A program made the translations under genes and the position numbers. A model generated the notes under the pieces. It searched no databases. It was not told the origin of the DNA and worked only from the letters and a program-made list of their open reading frames with translations. Source: Streptomyces vietnamensis (GTDB lineage Bacteria; Actinomycetota; Actinomycetes; Streptomycetales; Streptomycetaceae). From it: DNA of 64,000 nucleotides. Of this stretch, positions 8,273-19,523 are shown piece by piece. How positions within the stretch are numbered: the stretch's first letter is position 1; each line of letters opens with the position of its first letter. The stretch lies in NCBI RefSeq assembly GCF_000830005.1, contig NZ_CP010407.1, positions 6,080,001 to 6,144,000 of the forward strand. The letters run 5' to 3'.

Positions 8273-10195
8273 ATGTCCGCACCCGTCCAGCGGCCCAAAG
8301 TCACCGAGCGCGAGGCCCGGCAGGTCGCCGAGGCCGCGCGCGAGCGGGACTGGCACAAACCCAGCTTCGCCAAGGAACTGTTCCTCGGCCGCTTCCGGCT
8401 CGACCTCGTCCATCCGCACCCGCTCCCCGCCGCCGAGGACGTACGCCGCGGCGAGGCCTTCCTGGCCGTCCTGCGCGAGTTCTGCGAGACCCGGATCGAC
8501 GGCGCGCGCATCGAACGCGAGGCCCGCATCCCCGACGAGACGATCACCGGACTCAAGGAGATCGGCGCCCTCGGGATGAAGATCGACCCGAAGTACGGCG
8601 GGCTCGGCCTCACCCAGCTGTACTACAACCGGGCCCTCGCCCTCGTCGGCTCCGCCAGCCCCGCCGTCGGCGCCCTGCTCTCCGCGCATCAGTCGATCGG
8701 CGTACCGCAGCCGCTGAAACTCTTCGGCACCCAGGAGCAGAAGGACGCCTTCCTGCCCCGGCTCGCCCGCACCGACCTCTCGGCCTTCCTCCTCACCGAG
8801 CCGGACGTCGGCTCCGACCCGGCGCGCCTGGCCACCACCGCCGTACCCGAGGGGGACGCGTACGTCCTCGACGGCGTGAAGCTCTGGACCACCAACGGGG
8901 TCGTCGCCGACCTGCTCGTCGTCATGGCCCGCGTCCCCGCCTCCGAGGGCCACAAGGGCGGCATCACCGCCTTCGTCGTCGAGGCCGACGCGCCCGGCAT
9001 CACCGTCGAGCACCGCAACGCCTTCATGGGCCTGCGCGGCCTGGAGAACGGCGTCACCCGCTTCCACCGCGTACGGGTCCCGGCGGTGAACCGCATCGGC
9101 CCCGAGGGCGCCGGCCTCAAGATCGCCCTCACGACCCTCAACACCGGCCGGCTCTCCCTCCCCGCCGCCTGCGCGGGCGCCGCCAAGTGGTGCCTGAAGA
9201 TCGCCCGCGAATGGTCGGGGGAGCGCGAGCAGTGGGGCAGGCCGATCGCCCGCCACGAAGCCGTCTCGACCAAGATCTCCTTCATCGCGGCCACCGCCTT
9301 CGCCCTGGAGGCCGTCGTCGACCTCGCCTCCCAGATGGCCGACGAGAACCGCAACGACATCCGCATCGAGGCCGCCCTCGCCAAGCTGTACGGCTCCGAG
9401 AAGGCCTGGCTCATCGCCGACGAACTCGTCCAGATCCGCGGCGGCCGCGGCTACGAGACCGCCGACTCGCTCGCCGCCCGCGGCGAACGGGCCGTCCCCG
9501 CCGAGCAGGTGCTCCGCGACCTCCGCATCAACCGCATCTTCGAGGGCTCCACCGAGATCATGCACCTGCTGATCGCCCGCGAGGCCGTCGACGCGCACCT
9601 CTCCGTCGCCGGGGACCTCATCGACCCCGAGAAGTCCCTGGGGGACAAGGCGAAGGCGGGCGCCCGGGCGGGCGGCTTCTACGCCCGCTGGCTGCCGGGA
9701 CTGGTCGCCGGGCCGGGGCAACTGCCGCGCGCGTACGGCGAGTTCGGCGCCCTCGCGACCCACCTCCGCTACGTCGAGCGGACGTCCCGCAAGCTCGCCC
9801 GCTCGACCTTCTACGCGATGTCGCGCTGGCAGGGCCGCATGGAGCTCAAGCAGGCCTTCCTGGGCCGGATCGTCGACATCGGCGCGGAGCTCTTCGCGAT
9901 GAGCGCGGCGTGCGTACGGGCCGAACTCCTCCGGACCACGACGGACCACGGTCGTGAGGCCGTGGAGCTCGCGGACGCCTTCTGCCGCCAGGCCCGCCTG
10001 CGCGTCGAGGAACTCTTCGGCCGCCTCTGGTCCAACACGGACGACCTGGACCGCCGGGTCGTGGAGGGGGTCCTGGCGGGCCGCTACTCCTGGCTGGAGG
10101 CGGGCATCGTGGATCCGAGCGGGGAGGGCCCCTGGATCGCGGACGCGACGCCGGGCCCGTCCCAACAACAGAACGCCCACCGCCGCCTCCCCTGA
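8273..10195 (+). CDS. Acyl-CoA dehydrogenase, long form
   Basis: Predicted 640 residues, about 250 longer than short/medium-chain acyl-CoA dehydrogenases. The extra length includes a C-terminal helical extension like that of very-long-chain enzymes. Core signatures: FLLTEPDVGSDPA (flavin/substrate motif), IRGGRGYETADSLA, and RIFEGSTEIMHLLIARE with the expected catalytic-region Glu. It would introduce an alpha-beta double bond into a fatty acyl-CoA using FAD. The start ATG at 8273 follows a near-perfect AGGAGGT ribosome site; an in-frame GTG at 8267 lies inside that site and is rejected. Chain-length preference is inferred from size only. Confidence 0.92.
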   Translation: MSAPVQRPKVTEREARQVAEAARERDWHKPSFAKELFLGRFRLDLVHPHPLPAAEDVRRGEAFLAVLREFCETRIDGARIEREARIPDETITGLKEIGALGMKIDPKYGGLGLTQLYYNRALALVGSASPAVGALLSAHQSIGVPQPLKLFGTQEQKDAFLPRLARTDLSAFLLTEPDVGSDPARLATTAVPEGDAYVLDGVKLWTTNGVVADLLVVMARVPASEGHKGGITAFVVEADAPGITVEHRNAFMGLRGLENGVTRFHRVRVPAVNRIGPEGAGLKIALTTLNTGRLSLPAACAGAAKWCLKIAREWSGEREQWGRPIARHEAVSTKISFIAATAFALEAVVDLASQMADENRNDIRIEAALAKLYGSEKAWLIADELVQIRGGRGYETADSLAARGERAVPAEQVLRDLRINRIFEGSTEIMHLLIAREAVDAHLSVAGDLIDPEKSLGDKAKAGARAGGFYARWLPGLVAGPGQLPRAYGEFGALATHLRYVERTSRKLARSTFYAMSRWQGRMELKQAFLGRIVDIGAELFAMSAACVRAELLRTTTDHGREAVELADAFCRQARLRVEELFGRLWSNTDDLDRRVVEGVLAGRYSWLEAGIVDPSGEGPWIADATPGPSQQQNAHRRLP

Positions 10196-10283
10196 CCCCC
10201 TGCGCCCGCCACCCGCCCCCGCTGCGGGCGGCGCCCGCCGGGGCGATGCCCCCGCCGCCCCGTTGTGGGCCTGCGCCCCGCCC

Positions 10284-10488
10284 GTTGTGGGCAATCGTCC
10301 CGCAGGGCGGGACGGGTGGGCACAACGGACCCGCGCCCTGCCGGCGCCAGAGGCTTCCGCGCCCGAACCCGCACCGGGAGCGCGCCGCGGCGGTGGTGCG
10401 GGTCCAGGCGCGAAACGCCTGGGCCCGGCTGGGGGCGCCGTCCCGTGTGCCCACCCGTCCCGCCCAGCGGGACGATTGCCCACACGGG
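10284..10488. repeat. Nested inverted-repeat element, copy A
   Basis: About 205 bp. The left arm contains GTTGTGGGCAATCGTCCCGC and ends TGGGCACAAC; the right arm is its approximate reverse complement. Each arm is itself a hairpin (GTCCCGC with GCGGGAC). The central part is a second imperfect inverted repeat centred on GAACCCGCACC and GGTGCGGGTCC. On its right flank lie several copies of a GGCCCACACGGCGG-type unit, reaching about 10620. The same flank appears on the left of copy C in the opposite orientation. The whole 10196-10673 interval between genes is occupied by this material and no gene is seen in it. Confidence 0.85.
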
Positions 10489-10673
10489 CGCGGGCGAAGG
10501 CCCAGCCGGCCGCGGGCCCACACGGCGGCGGGGCACCGCCCAGCACGGGCGCTGGCCCACAGGAGGCGGGGCGCGGGCCCGCACTGGGGCGCAGGCCCGC
10601 ACCAGGGCGCGGCCCCCCGCGGTGCCGTCCACGTGGCGGACCGGACCCCCGGCGCGCCGCAGGCCGCGGCAGG

Positions 10674-11918
10674 ATGACCCCCGTGACCGTCATCGACATC
10701 CCCGGCTCCAAGTCCGTCACCGCCCGCGCGCTCTTCCTCGCCGCCGCCGCGGAGGGCACGACGACCCTCCTGCGCCCGCTCGTCTCCGACGACACGGAGG
10801 GTTTCGCCGAAGGCCTCGCCGCTCTCGGGTATGCCGTCCGCCGCGAGCCCGGTGCCTGGCACATCGAGGGCCGTCCGGCCGGTCCGGGGACGGACGAGGC
10901 CGACGTGTACTGCCGTGACGGCGCCACGACCGCCCGCTTCCTGCCGACCCTCGTCGCCGCCGGCCACGGCACGTACCGCTTCGACGCCTCCGCGCAGATG
11001 CGGCGACGACCCCTCGCCCCCCTGACGACCGCGTTGCGCACCCTGGGTGTCGATCTGCGGCACGGCGAGAAGGAGGGCCATCACCCGCTCTCCGTCCACG
11101 CCGCCGGGGTCAAGGGCGGGGCGCTCACGCTCGACGCCGGGCAGTCCTCCCAGTACCTGACCGCGCTGCTCATGCTGGGCCCGCTCACCGCCGAGGGCCT
11201 CGACATCACCGTCACGGACCTGGTCTCGGAGCCGTACGTCGAGATCACGCTCGCGATGATGCGGGCCTTCGGGGCCGAGGTCACCCGGGAGGGGCGTACG
11301 TACCGCGTCGCCCCCACCGGCTACCGGGCACGGACGTACGGCATCGAGCCCGACGCCTCCACCGCCAGCTACTTCTTCGCCGCCGCGGCCCTCCGGCCGG
11401 GCCGCTCCGTCACCGTCCCCGGCCTCGGGACCGGAGCCCTCCAGGGCGACCTGGCCTTCGTCGACGTGCTGCGCCGCATGGGCGCCGACGTCGAGATCAC
11501 CGACAGCGCCACCACCGTCCGCTCCACCGGGAGCCTGCGCGGACTCACCGTCAACATGCGGGACATCTCGGACACCATGCCGACCCTCGCCGCGATCGCG
11601 CCGTTCGCCGACGGCCCGGTCCGCATCGAGGACGTCGCCAACACCCGGGTCAAGGAGTGCGACCGGCTCGACGCCTGCGCGGAGAATCTGCGCCGTCTCG
11701 GGATCACCGTGCACACCGGTCCCGACTGGATCGAGATCCACCCCGGCACGCCCACCGGACCCGTCGAGATCGCCACCCACGGCGACCACCGGATCGTCAT
11801 GTCCTTCGCGGTCACGGCCCTCCGCACCCCGGGGATCACCTTCGACGACCCCGGCTGCGTGAAGAAGACGTTCCCCGACTTCCACCGGGTGTTCGACACG
11901 TTCGTCCGCACCCCGTGA
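10674..11918 (+). CDS. EPSP synthase-family enolpyruvyl transferase (AroA paralogue)
   Basis: Predicted 414 residues of the 3-phosphoshikimate 1-carboxyvinyltransferase fold. Conserved landmarks are PGSKSVTARALFLAAAA (substrate Lys-Ser-Arg), GQSSQYLTALLML, DASTASYFFAAAAL, VANTRVKECDRLDA, HGDHRIVMSFAV and KKTFPDFHRVF. Against E. coli AroA, the NAGTAMR loop reads DGATTAR and the Arg of GEPRMKERP is replaced by Gln (SAQMRRRP). Since the Arg contacts phosphoenolpyruvate in AroA, the substrate or kinetics may differ. It lies 34 bp upstream of dxr and is probably co-transcribed. A housekeeping AroA is expected elsewhere in Streptomyces, so this may be a paralogue. A GTG nine bases downstream is an alternative start. 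Confidence 0.82.
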   Translation: MTPVTVIDIPGSKSVTARALFLAAAAEGTTTLLRPLVSDDTEGFAEGLAALGYAVRREPGAWHIEGRPAGPGTDEADVYCRDGATTARFLPTLVAAGHGTYRFDASAQMRRRPLAPLTTALRTLGVDLRHGEKEGHHPLSVHAAGVKGGALTLDAGQSSQYLTALLMLGPLTAEGLDITVTDLVSEPYVEITLAMMRAFGAEVTREGRTYRVAPTGYRARTYGIEPDASTASYFFAAAALRPGRSVTVPGLGTGALQGDLAFVDVLRRMGADVEITDSATTVRSTGSLRGLTVNMRDISDTMPTLAAIAPFADGPVRIEDVANTRVKECDRLDACAENLRRLGITVHTGPDWIEIHPGTPTGPVEIATHGDHRIVMSFAVTALRTPGITFDDPGCVKKTFPDFHRVFDTFVRTP

Positions 11919-11952
11919 AGACCGCACGGTCTTTGCGGCAAGAATGGGGGGC

Positions 11953-13203
11953 ATGAGCGACCGCCCCTCTCCTCTCGCCGACCCGCACATCGCCTTCGAC
12001 GTGTCCGAAGGACGCCGGGACATCGTCGTCCTCGGCTCGACCGGGTCCATCGGCACCCAGGCCATCGACCTGGTGCTGCGCAACCCCGACCGCTTCCGGG
12101 TCACCGCCCTCGCCGCCTCCGGCGGCCGGATCGGGCTGCTCGCCGAGCAGGCGCACCGCCTGAAGGTCCGGACGGTCGCGGTCGCCCGCGAGGACGCGGT
12201 CGAGGAGCTGCGTACGGCCCTGAAGGCGCTGTACGGTTCCGAGCCCCTGCCCGAGCTCCTGGCGGGCCCGGACGCGGCCACCCAGGTCGCCGCCTCCCCG
12301 TGCCACACCGTCCTCAACGGCATCACCGGCTCCATCGGCCTCGCGCCCACCCTCGCCGCCCTCGAAGCGGGCCGCACCCTCGCCCTCGCCAACAAGGAGT
12401 CGCTGATCGTCGGCGGCCCCCTGGTGAAGGCGCTCGCCAAGCCGGGCCAGATCATCCCGGTCGACTCCGAGCACGCGGCCCTCTTCCAGGCGCTGGCCGC
12501 CGGCACCCGCGCCGACGTCCGCAAGCTGGTCGTCACGGCCTCCGGCGGCCCCTTCCGCGGCCGTACGCGCGAGCAGCTGGCCCATGTCACCCGCGAGGAC
12601 GCGCTGGCCCACCCGACCTGGGCGATGGGCCCGGTCATCACGATCAACAGCGCGACCCTGGTCAACAAGGGCCTGGAGGTCATCGAGGCCCACCTGCTCT
12701 ACGACATCCCGTTCGACCGCATCGAGGTCGTCGTCCACCCGCAGTCGTACGTCCACTCGATGGTCGAGTTCACGGACGGCTCCACGCTCGCCCAGGCCAC
12801 CCCGCCGGACATGCGCGGCCCGATCGCCATCGGCATCGGCTGGCCCGAGCGGGTCCCGGACGCGGCCCCCGCCTTCGACTGGACCAAGGCCTCCACCTGG
12901 GAGTTCTTCCCGCTCGACACCGAGGCCTTCCCGTCCGTCGGCCTGGCCCGGCACGTGGGCGAGCTCGGCGGCACCGCCCCCGCCGTCTTCAACGCCGCGA
13001 ACGAGGAGTGCGTCGAGGCGTTTCTCGCCGGACGCCTGCCGTTCAACGGAATCATGGATACGGTCACTGCGGTCGTCACCGAGCACGGGAAGCCCGCCGA
13101 GGGAACTTCGCTCACGGTGTCGGACGTCCTCGAAGCGGAGACCTGGGCGCGCGCCCGGGCCCGAGAGCTCGCAGCGAAGGCAACAGCGGAGGCCCGCGCA
13201 TGA
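11953..13203 (+). CDS. dxr: 1-deoxy-D-xylulose 5-phosphate reductoisomerase
   Basis: Predicted 416 residues. It converts DXP to 2-C-methyl-D-erythritol 4-phosphate with NADPH, the committing step of the MEP isoprenoid pathway. The N-terminal NADPH motif [17 protein letters not shown], the catalytic-site runs [21 protein letters not shown] and [11 protein letters not shown], and [17 protein letters not shown] are all present, with [12 protein letters not shown] and NEECVEAFL further on. The ATG at 11953 is preceded by a G-rich ribosome site; another ATG nine bases earlier overlaps that site. The stop overlaps the start of the following protease gene (ATGA), so the two are translationally coupled. 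IspG of the same pathway follows. Confidence 0.96.
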   Translation: MSDRPSPLADPHIAFDVSEGRRDIVVLGSTGSIGTQAIDLVLRNPDRFRVTALAASGGRIGLLAEQAHRLKVRTVAVAREDAVEELRTALKALYGSEPLPELLAGPDAATQVAASPCHTVLNGITGSIGLAPTLAALEAGRTLALANKESLIVGGPLVKALAKPGQIIPVDSEHAALFQALAAGTRADVRKLVVTASGGPFRGRTREQLAHVTREDALAHPTWAMGPVITINSATLVNKGLEVIEAHLLYDIPFDRIEVVVHPQSYVHSMVEFTDGSTLAQATPPDMRGPIAIGIGWPERVPDAAPAFDWTKASTWEFFPLDTEAFPSVGLARHVGELGGTAPAVFNAANEECVEAFLAGRLPFNGIMDTVTAVVTEHGKPAEGTSLTVSDVLEAETWARARARELAAKATAEARA

Positions 13204-14507
13204 CCGAAACGCTCCTGTACGCCCTGGGCATCGTGCTGTTCGCCCTCGGCCTCCTCGTCTCCATCGCGTGGCACGAGCTCGGCCACCTCTCCACGGCCAA
13301 GCTCTTCGGCATCCGCGTGCCGCAGTACATGGTCGGCTTCGGCCCCACCATCTGGTCGAGGAAGCGCGGCGACACCGAGTACGGCATCAAGGCCATCCCC
13401 GCCGGCGGCTACATCCGCATGATCGGCATGTTCCCGCCGGGCCAGGACGGCAGGATCGAGGCCCGCTCCACCTCGCCCTGGCGCTCCATGATCGAGGACG
13501 CCCGCGAGGCCTCGTACGAGGAGCTGGAGCCCGGCGACGAGACGCGGCTGTTCTACACGCGCAAGCCGTGGAAGCGCGTGATCGTGATGTTCGCCGGACC
13601 GTTCATGAACCTGGTCCTGGCGGCGGCGCTGTTCTTCGGCTCGATGATGACGCTGGGGATGCAGAAGGCGACGACCGAGGTCGCCGGCGTCCAGAAGTGC
13701 GTCCTCAAGCTGAGCGACAAGCGCCAGGAGTGCCGGCCGGGCGACCCCGTCTCCCCGGCGTTCAAGGCGGGCCTCAAGGACGGCGACAAGATCGTCGCCC
13801 TCGACGGCCGGCCGGTCTCCGACTGGGACACCCTCTCCGACCGCATCCGCACCACCCTCGGCCCGGCCACCCTCACCGTCGAGCGCGACGGACAGCGGGT
13901 CGACCTCCACCCGAACCTCGTCACCAACATGGTCGAGAAGAAGGACGCCGACGGGAACGTCGTCCGGCCGGTCCAGTACGTGCCCGCCGGCTACCTCGGC
14001 TTCCAGCCGAAGGCGGAGGTCAGGGCGCTCACGTTCGGCGAGACCACCGAGGAGATGACCACCCTCCTGGAGAACGGCGTCCATTCGGTGATCGCCCTGC
14101 CCGGCAAGATCCCCGGTCTCTGGGACGCCACCTTCGGCGACGGCAAGCGCGCCGAGGACTCGCCCGTCGGAGTGCTGGGCGCCGCCCGGATCACCGGCGA
14201 ACTCATGACCGTCGACGCCCCGCCCGAGCGGATCCTCGTCATGTTCATGAACCTGCTGGTGTACTTCAACGTCTCGCTGTTCCTGTTCAACATGCTCCCG
14301 CTGCTGCCGCTCGACGGCGGTCACATCGCGGGCGCCCTGTGGGAGTCCGTCCGCCGTCACGCGGCCCGGATCTTCAAGCGCCCCGACCCCGGCCCGTTCG
14401 ACGTGGCCAAGCTGATGCCCGCCGCCTACGTGGTGGCCGGTGTCTTCGTCTGCTTCACGCTGCTCGTCCTCGCCGCCGACATCGTCAACCCGGTGAAACT
14501 GACGTAG
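13200..14507 (+). CDS. RseP/Rip1-type site-2 intramembrane zinc metalloprotease
   Basis: Predicted 435 residues. Membrane segment one carries the zinc motif HELGH ([15 protein letters not shown]). A PDZ domain occupies the middle ([22 protein letters not shown]). The C-terminal membrane region has [18 protein letters not shown], the second zinc-ligand Asp. Site-2 proteases cut membrane-bound anti-sigma factors or other transmembrane substrates. The start ATG overlaps the dxr stop codon. Placement between dxr and ispG is the usual actinobacterial arrangement, although no functional link to isoprenoid synthesis is proved. Length and motif order match Rip1/RseP. Confidence 0.93.
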   Translation: MTETLLYALGIVLFALGLLVSIAWHELGHLSTAKLFGIRVPQYMVGFGPTIWSRKRGDTEYGIKAIPAGGYIRMIGMFPPGQDGRIEARSTSPWRSMIEDAREASYEELEPGDETRLFYTRKPWKRVIVMFAGPFMNLVLAAALFFGSMMTLGMQKATTEVAGVQKCVLKLSDKRQECRPGDPVSPAFKAGLKDGDKIVALDGRPVSDWDTLSDRIRTTLGPATLTVERDGQRVDLHPNLVTNMVEKKDADGNVVRPVQYVPAGYLGFQPKAEVRALTFGETTEEMTTLLENGVHSVIALPGKIPGLWDATFGDGKRAEDSPVGVLGAARITGELMTVDAPPERILVMFMNLLVYFNVSLFLFNMLPLLPLDGGHIAGALWESVRRHAARIFKRPDPGPFDVAKLMPAAYVVAGVFVCFTLLVLAADIVNPVKLT

Positions 14508-14513
14508 CTCCCA

Positions 14514-14545
14514 GGGGGGCCGGACCCGGTGGTGTCCGGCCCCCA
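14514..14545 (+). terminator. GC-rich hairpin between protease gene and ispG
   Basis: GGGGGCCGGAC and GTCCGGCCCCC pair around a short loop just after the protease stop codon. There is no T-tract, so it may be a weak terminator or an RNA processing site inside the dxr-ispG transcript. Confidence 0.6.
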
Positions 14546-14609
14546 CCCCCGGGGCGGTAACCTCGGAACCCTGAGCCCGCCGACGCACAACCTTGAGGTT
14601 GCACTTCAG

Positions 14610-15767
<1,158 letters not shown>

Positions 15768-15785
15768 CGCCCTCCGAAACCCCTC

Positions 15786-15824
15786 ACGAAGCCCCTCCAC
15801 CCCACCCGGTGGTAGGGGCTTCGT
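15786..15824 (+). terminator. Hairpin terminator after ispG
   Basis: ACGAAGCCCCT pairs perfectly with AGGGGCTTCGT around a loop of about 17 bases. No T-tract follows. Confidence 0.7.
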
Positions 15825-15900
15825 ACGCAGGACGGGCCCCGCCGAGGGGCACGGGGGTACAGTGCGGAGACCAGCAGATCCGTACCGTGAGGCCCCCCTC

Positions 15901-16746
15901 GTGCTGACAGAGACCACCACTCGGGTCCTCGAACCCGCCGACCTCGGCGCCGCACTCGCCGTCCTGGAGAGCGCCCCCGTCGAGAACGCCTTCGTGACCG
16001 CCCGCGTCCAGGTCGCAGGGCTCGACCCCTGGCGCCTCGGCGGCGAGATGTGGGGCTGGTACACCGAGGGCAGACTGCGCTCCCTCTGCTACTCCGGCGC
16101 CAACCTCGTCCCCATCTGCGCCACCCCCGAAGCCGTCCGCGCCTTCGCCGACCGGGCCCGCAGGATCGGCCGCCGCTGCTCCTCGATCGTCGGCCCCGCC
16201 GAGGCCACCGGCGAGCTGTGGCGGCTCCTGGAGCCCAGCTGGGGCCCCGCCAGGGACGTCCGCGCCCACCAGCCGCTGATGGTCGCCGAGGAGCCCTCCG
16301 CCACCGTCACGCCCGATCCGCTGGTGCGCCGCGTCCGCAAGGACGAGATGGAGGTGATCATGCCCGCCTGCGTGGCCATGTTCACCGAGGAGGTCGGCAT
16401 CTCCCCGCTCGCCAACGACGGCGGACTGCTCTACCAGGCCCGCGTCGCCGAGCTCGTCGGCGCCGGCCGCTCCTTCGCCCGCATCGAGGACGGCAAGGTC
16501 GTCTTCAAGGCCGAGATCGGCGCCGCCACCCGCCAGGCCTGCCAGATCCAGGGCGTCTGGGTGGCCCCCGAGCACCGCGGCAAGGGCCTCTCCGAGACGG
16601 GCATGGCCGCCGTCCTCCGGTACGCCCTGGCCGACGTCGCCCCCGTCGTCAGCCTGTACGTCAACGACTTCAACACCCCGGCGAGGGCCGCGTACCGCCG
16701 CGTCGGCTTCCGCGAGACCGGCGCCTTCATGAGCGTGCTGTTCTGA
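15901..16746 (+). CDS. DUF4081 domain GNAT N-acetyltransferase
   Basis: Predicted 281 residues. The N-terminal half matches the DUF4081 pattern common in actinobacteria (PADLGAALAVLESAPVENAFV, LRSLCYSGANLVPIC). The C-terminal half is a GNAT fold with the acetyl-CoA loop VWVAPEHRGKGLSETGMAA and the late strand/helix VSLYVNDFNTPARAAYRRVGF. It should acetylate a small molecule or protein amine; target unknown. The GTG at 15901 has a weak GAGG ribosome site; an upstream in-frame ATG at 15862 precedes it without a better site. The gene is in its usual place between ispG and proS. Confidence 0.87.
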   Translation: MLTETTTRVLEPADLGAALAVLESAPVENAFVTARVQVAGLDPWRLGGEMWGWYTEGRLRSLCYSGANLVPICATPEAVRAFADRARRIGRRCSSIVGPAEATGELWRLLEPSWGPARDVRAHQPLMVAEEPSATVTPDPLVRRVRKDEMEVIMPACVAMFTEEVGISPLANDGGLLYQARVAELVGAGRSFARIEDGKVVFKAEIGAATRQACQIQGVWVAPEHRGKGLSETGMAAVLRYALADVAPVVSLYVNDFNTPARAAYRRVGFRETGAFMSVLF

Positions 16747-16788
16747 ACGTGCTGTTCGAGGGGGGCGGCCGCTTGTAGGGTGCGCCGC

Positions 16789-17334
16789 ATGGATGACGCA
16801 GAGGTCGAGATCGGTCCGGTCAATCTCGCGGCCCGGGTGGACGAGGCCCTCGCCGTGCAGGCGGTCGCCTTCGGCCTGGACGCGGGCGAGGTCGCCGTAC
16901 GCCGCCACATCGTGCTGCGCCACCTCCTCAGCCCCGGCGCCCGCGCCTACGGGGCCACCACGCCCGACGGGCGCCTCGTCGGCTTCGTGTACGGGATGCC
17001 CAACGACCGCACCCACTGGTGGTCCACCGTCGTCGAGACGTACCTGCGGGCCACCGGCACCGCCGACTGGCTCGACGACTCCTTCGTCATCACCGAACTC
17101 CACGTCCACCCCGACTTCCAGGGCCGGGGCGTGGGCCGCGCGCTGATCACCACCATCACCGACACGGCCGACGAGAAGCGCTCCATCCTCTCCGCGATCG
17201 ACACCGACTCCCCGGCCCGCGGCCTCTACCGCTCCCTCGGCTACGTCGACCTCGCCCGCCAGGTCCACTTCCCGAGCGCCCCCCGCCCGTACGCGGTGAT
17301 GGGCGCCCCGCTGCCGCTCAAGCGCCGGAACTGA
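16789..17334 (+). CDS. GNAT-family N-acetyltransferase
   Basis: Predicted 181 residues. It shows one GNAT domain: [27 protein letters not shown] in the first half, the acetyl-CoA binding loop [20 protein letters not shown], and the closing [22 protein letters not shown]. The start ATG has AGGG nine bases upstream. It follows the DUF4081 acetyltransferase by 42 bp on the same strand and precedes proS by 71 bp, so the three may share transcripts. The acceptor substrate is not predictable. Confidence 0.85.
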   Translation: MDDAEVEIGPVNLAARVDEALAVQAVAFGLDAGEVAVRRHIVLRHLLSPGARAYGATTPDGRLVGFVYGMPNDRTHWWSTVVETYLRATGTADWLDDSFVITELHVHPDFQGRGVGRALITTITDTADEKRSILSAIDTDSPARGLYRSLGYVDLARQVHFPSAPRPYAVMGAPLPLKRRN

Positions 17335-17405
17335 TTTCTCCTGCCAGGGGCGGCCCGGCTAACCTCGGGGCCATCACCGTCAGTCCCGGCAGGAGTACGA
17401 GAACC

Positions 17406-19109
17406 ATGGCCAACGCACCGGTCCAGCGCATGTCCCAGTTGATGGCGAAGACGCTGCGCGACGACCCGGCGGACGCCGAGGTCCTCAGCCACAAGCTCCT
17501 CGTCCGCGCCGGCTACGTCCGCCGCACCGCCGCCGGCATCTGGAGCTGGCTGCCCCTCGGCAAGAAGGTCCTCTCCAACATCGAGCGGATCGTCCGCGAG
17601 GAGATGGACGCCATCGGCGCGCAGGAGGTCACCCTGCCCGCGCTGCTGCCCCGTGAGCCGTACGAGGCGACCGGCCGCTGGGACGAGTACGGCGCCGAGC
17701 TCTTCCGCCTCCAGGACCGCAAGGGCGGCGACTACCTCCTCGGCCCGACGCACGAGGAGATCTTCACGCTCCTGGTCAAGGACCAGTGCTCGTCCTACAA
17801 GGACCTGCCGGTGATCCTCTACCAGATCCAGAACAAGTTCCGCGACGAGGCCCGCCCCCGCGCCGGCATCCTGCGCGGCCGCGAGTTCCTCATGAAGGAC
17901 TCGTACTCCTTCGACACGGAGGACGAGGGCCTCGCCCAGTCCTACGCCCTGCACCGCACGGCCTACCAGCGCGTCTTCGAGCGCCTCGGCCTCGACTACC
18001 GCATCGTCGCCGCCACCGCCGGCGCGATGGGCGGCTCGAAGTCCGAGGAGTTCCTCGCCCCGGCCGAGGCCGGCGAGGACACCTTCGCCGACTGCCCGAA
18101 CTGCGACTTCGCGGCGAACACCGAGGCGGTGTACCAGGCGGTGAAGCCGGTCGACGGCTCGGCCGTCCCGGCCGCCGAGGAGATCCCCACCCCCGACACC
18201 CCGACGATCGAGACCCTCGCGGCCTCCCTCGGCGTGCCGGCCTCCGCGACCCTCAAGAACCTCCTGGTGAAGGTCGACGGCGAGATCGTCGCCGTCGGCG
18301 TCCCCGGCGACCGCGAGGTCGACATGGACAAGGTCGAGGAGCACTTCGGCCCGACGGCCACGGTCGAGCTGGTGACGGAGGAGGACTTCGCGGTCCGCCC
18401 CGACCTGGTCCGCGGCTACGTCGGCCCGCAGGGCCTGGAGAAGGTCAAGTACATCGCCGACCCGCGCGTGGCCCCCGGCACCGCCTGGATCACCGGCGCC
18501 AACAAGGACGGCATGCACGCGAAGAACGTCGTCGCGGGCCGTGACTTCGAGGTCGAGGAGTACGTCGACGTCGTCGTCGTCCAGGAGGGCGACCCGTGCC
18601 CCAAGTGCGGCACCGGCCTCAAGCTGGACCGCGCGATCGAGATCGGCCACATCTTCCAGCTCGGCCGCAAGTACGCGGACGCGCTCAAGCTCGACGTCCT
18701 CGGCCAGAACGGCAAGCCGGTCCGCGTGACCATGGGCTCGTACGGCATCGGCGTCTCGCGCGCGGTCGCGGCGCTGGCCGAGCAGACGGCCGACGAGAAG
18801 GGCCTGTGCTGGCCGGCGGAGGTCGCCCCGGCGGACGTCCACGTCGTCGCCGCCGGCAAGGCCCTCCAGACGGAACTGGCCCTCGAGGTCTCGGAGAAGC
18901 TCTCCGCGGCCGGCCTCCGCGTCTTGGTCGACGACCGCGCGGGCGTCTCCCCGGGCGTCAAGTTCACCGACGCGGAGCTCATGGGCGTCCCGAAGATCCT
19001 CGTCGCGGGCCGCCGCTCGGGCGAGGGCGTGGTGGAACTGAAGGACCGCCGCACGGGTGAGCGCGAGGAACTGACGGTCGACGAGGCCCTGACCCGCCTG
19101 ACGGCCTAA
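17406..19109 (+). CDS. proS: Prolyl-tRNA synthetase
   Basis: Predicted 567 residues, the bacterial ProS type with an inserted editing domain. It charges tRNA-Pro with proline. Class II motifs are visible: motif 1 near [20 protein letters not shown], motif 2 [26 protein letters not shown], and motif 3 [18 protein letters not shown]. Between motifs 2 and 3 lies a YbaK-like editing domain ([31 protein letters not shown]). A C-terminal anticodon-binding domain follows ([26 protein letters not shown]). AGGAG precedes ATG 17406. No T-box or leader structure is apparent upstream. Confidence 0.97.
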   Translation: MANAPVQRMSQLMAKTLRDDPADAEVLSHKLLVRAGYVRRTAAGIWSWLPLGKKVLSNIERIVREEMDAIGAQEVTLPALLPREPYEATGRWDEYGAELFRLQDRKGGDYLLGPTHEEIFTLLVKDQCSSYKDLPVILYQIQNKFRDEARPRAGILRGREFLMKDSYSFDTEDEGLAQSYALHRTAYQRVFERLGLDYRIVAATAGAMGGSKSEEFLAPAEAGEDTFADCPNCDFAANTEAVYQAVKPVDGSAVPAAEEIPTPDTPTIETLAASLGVPASATLKNLLVKVDGEIVAVGVPGDREVDMDKVEEHFGPTATVELVTEEDFAVRPDLVRGYVGPQGLEKVKYIADPRVAPGTAWITGANKDGMHAKNVVAGRDFEVEEYVDVVVVQEGDPCPKCGTGLKLDRAIEIGHIFQLGRKYADALKLDVLGQNGKPVRVTMGSYGIGVSRAVAALAEQTADEKGLCWPAEVAPADVHVVAAGKALQTELALEVSEKLSAAGLRVLVDDRAGVSPGVKFTDAELMGVPKILVAGRRSGEGVVELKDRRTGEREELTVDEALTRLTA

Positions 19110-19193
19110 CCCCACCGGGCCAACCCCCACCCGCCCCGCCCCACGCGGGCGCACCCCCCTGGGCGGCGCGCCCGCCCGGGCGGTGCGCACCGC

Positions 19194-19397
19194 CGTGTGG
19201 GCAATCGTCCCGCAGGGCGGGACGGGTGGGCACACGGGACGGCGCCCCCAGCCGGGCCTAGGCTCCCGCGCCCTGACCCGCACCACCAGCGACGGTGCAC
19301 GGGGTGCGGGTTCGGACGCGGGAGCCTCTGGCGCCGGCAAGGGCGCCGTCCGTTGTGCCCACCCGTTCCGCCCCGGCGGAACGATTGCCCACAACGG
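19194..19397. repeat. Nested inverted-repeat element, copy B
   Basis: About 204 bp between the convergent proS and slipin genes. The left arm begins GTGTGGGCAATCGTCCCGC; the right arm ends GCGGAACGATTGCCCACAAC. The left-arm hairpin is GTCCCGC/GCGGGAC while the right-arm hairpin is GTTCCGC/GCGGAAC, a paired change that keeps the stem. The centre has CCTAGG and a second inverted repeat (GACCCGCACC with GGTGCGGGTT). Flanking units of a GGCCACAACCCGG type extend to about 19500. No gene is seen in 19110-19523. Confidence 0.88.
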
Positions 19398-19523
19398 CGG
19401 GGCGACGGGGGTCACAACCCGGCCCCACGAGGGCGTGGCCCGCAACGGTCTGGGAGGGCGCGGGCCACAACCCGGTGCGGCGCGGCCCGCAAGACGGTCC
19501 GGCAAGCGCAGGTCCGGTAGGGG

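Noticed and set aside
10246..10677. Short ORFs reading proteins such as GNRPAGRDGWAHGT from the inverted-repeat elements
   Set aside because: The same peptide-like strings appear in all three copies and both strands because of the DNA repeat; there is no start signal and structure explains them better.
9846..12683. Long minus-strand frames across the inverted repeat and aroA/dxr
   Set aside because: They are shadows; the well-conserved enzymes are on the plus strand.
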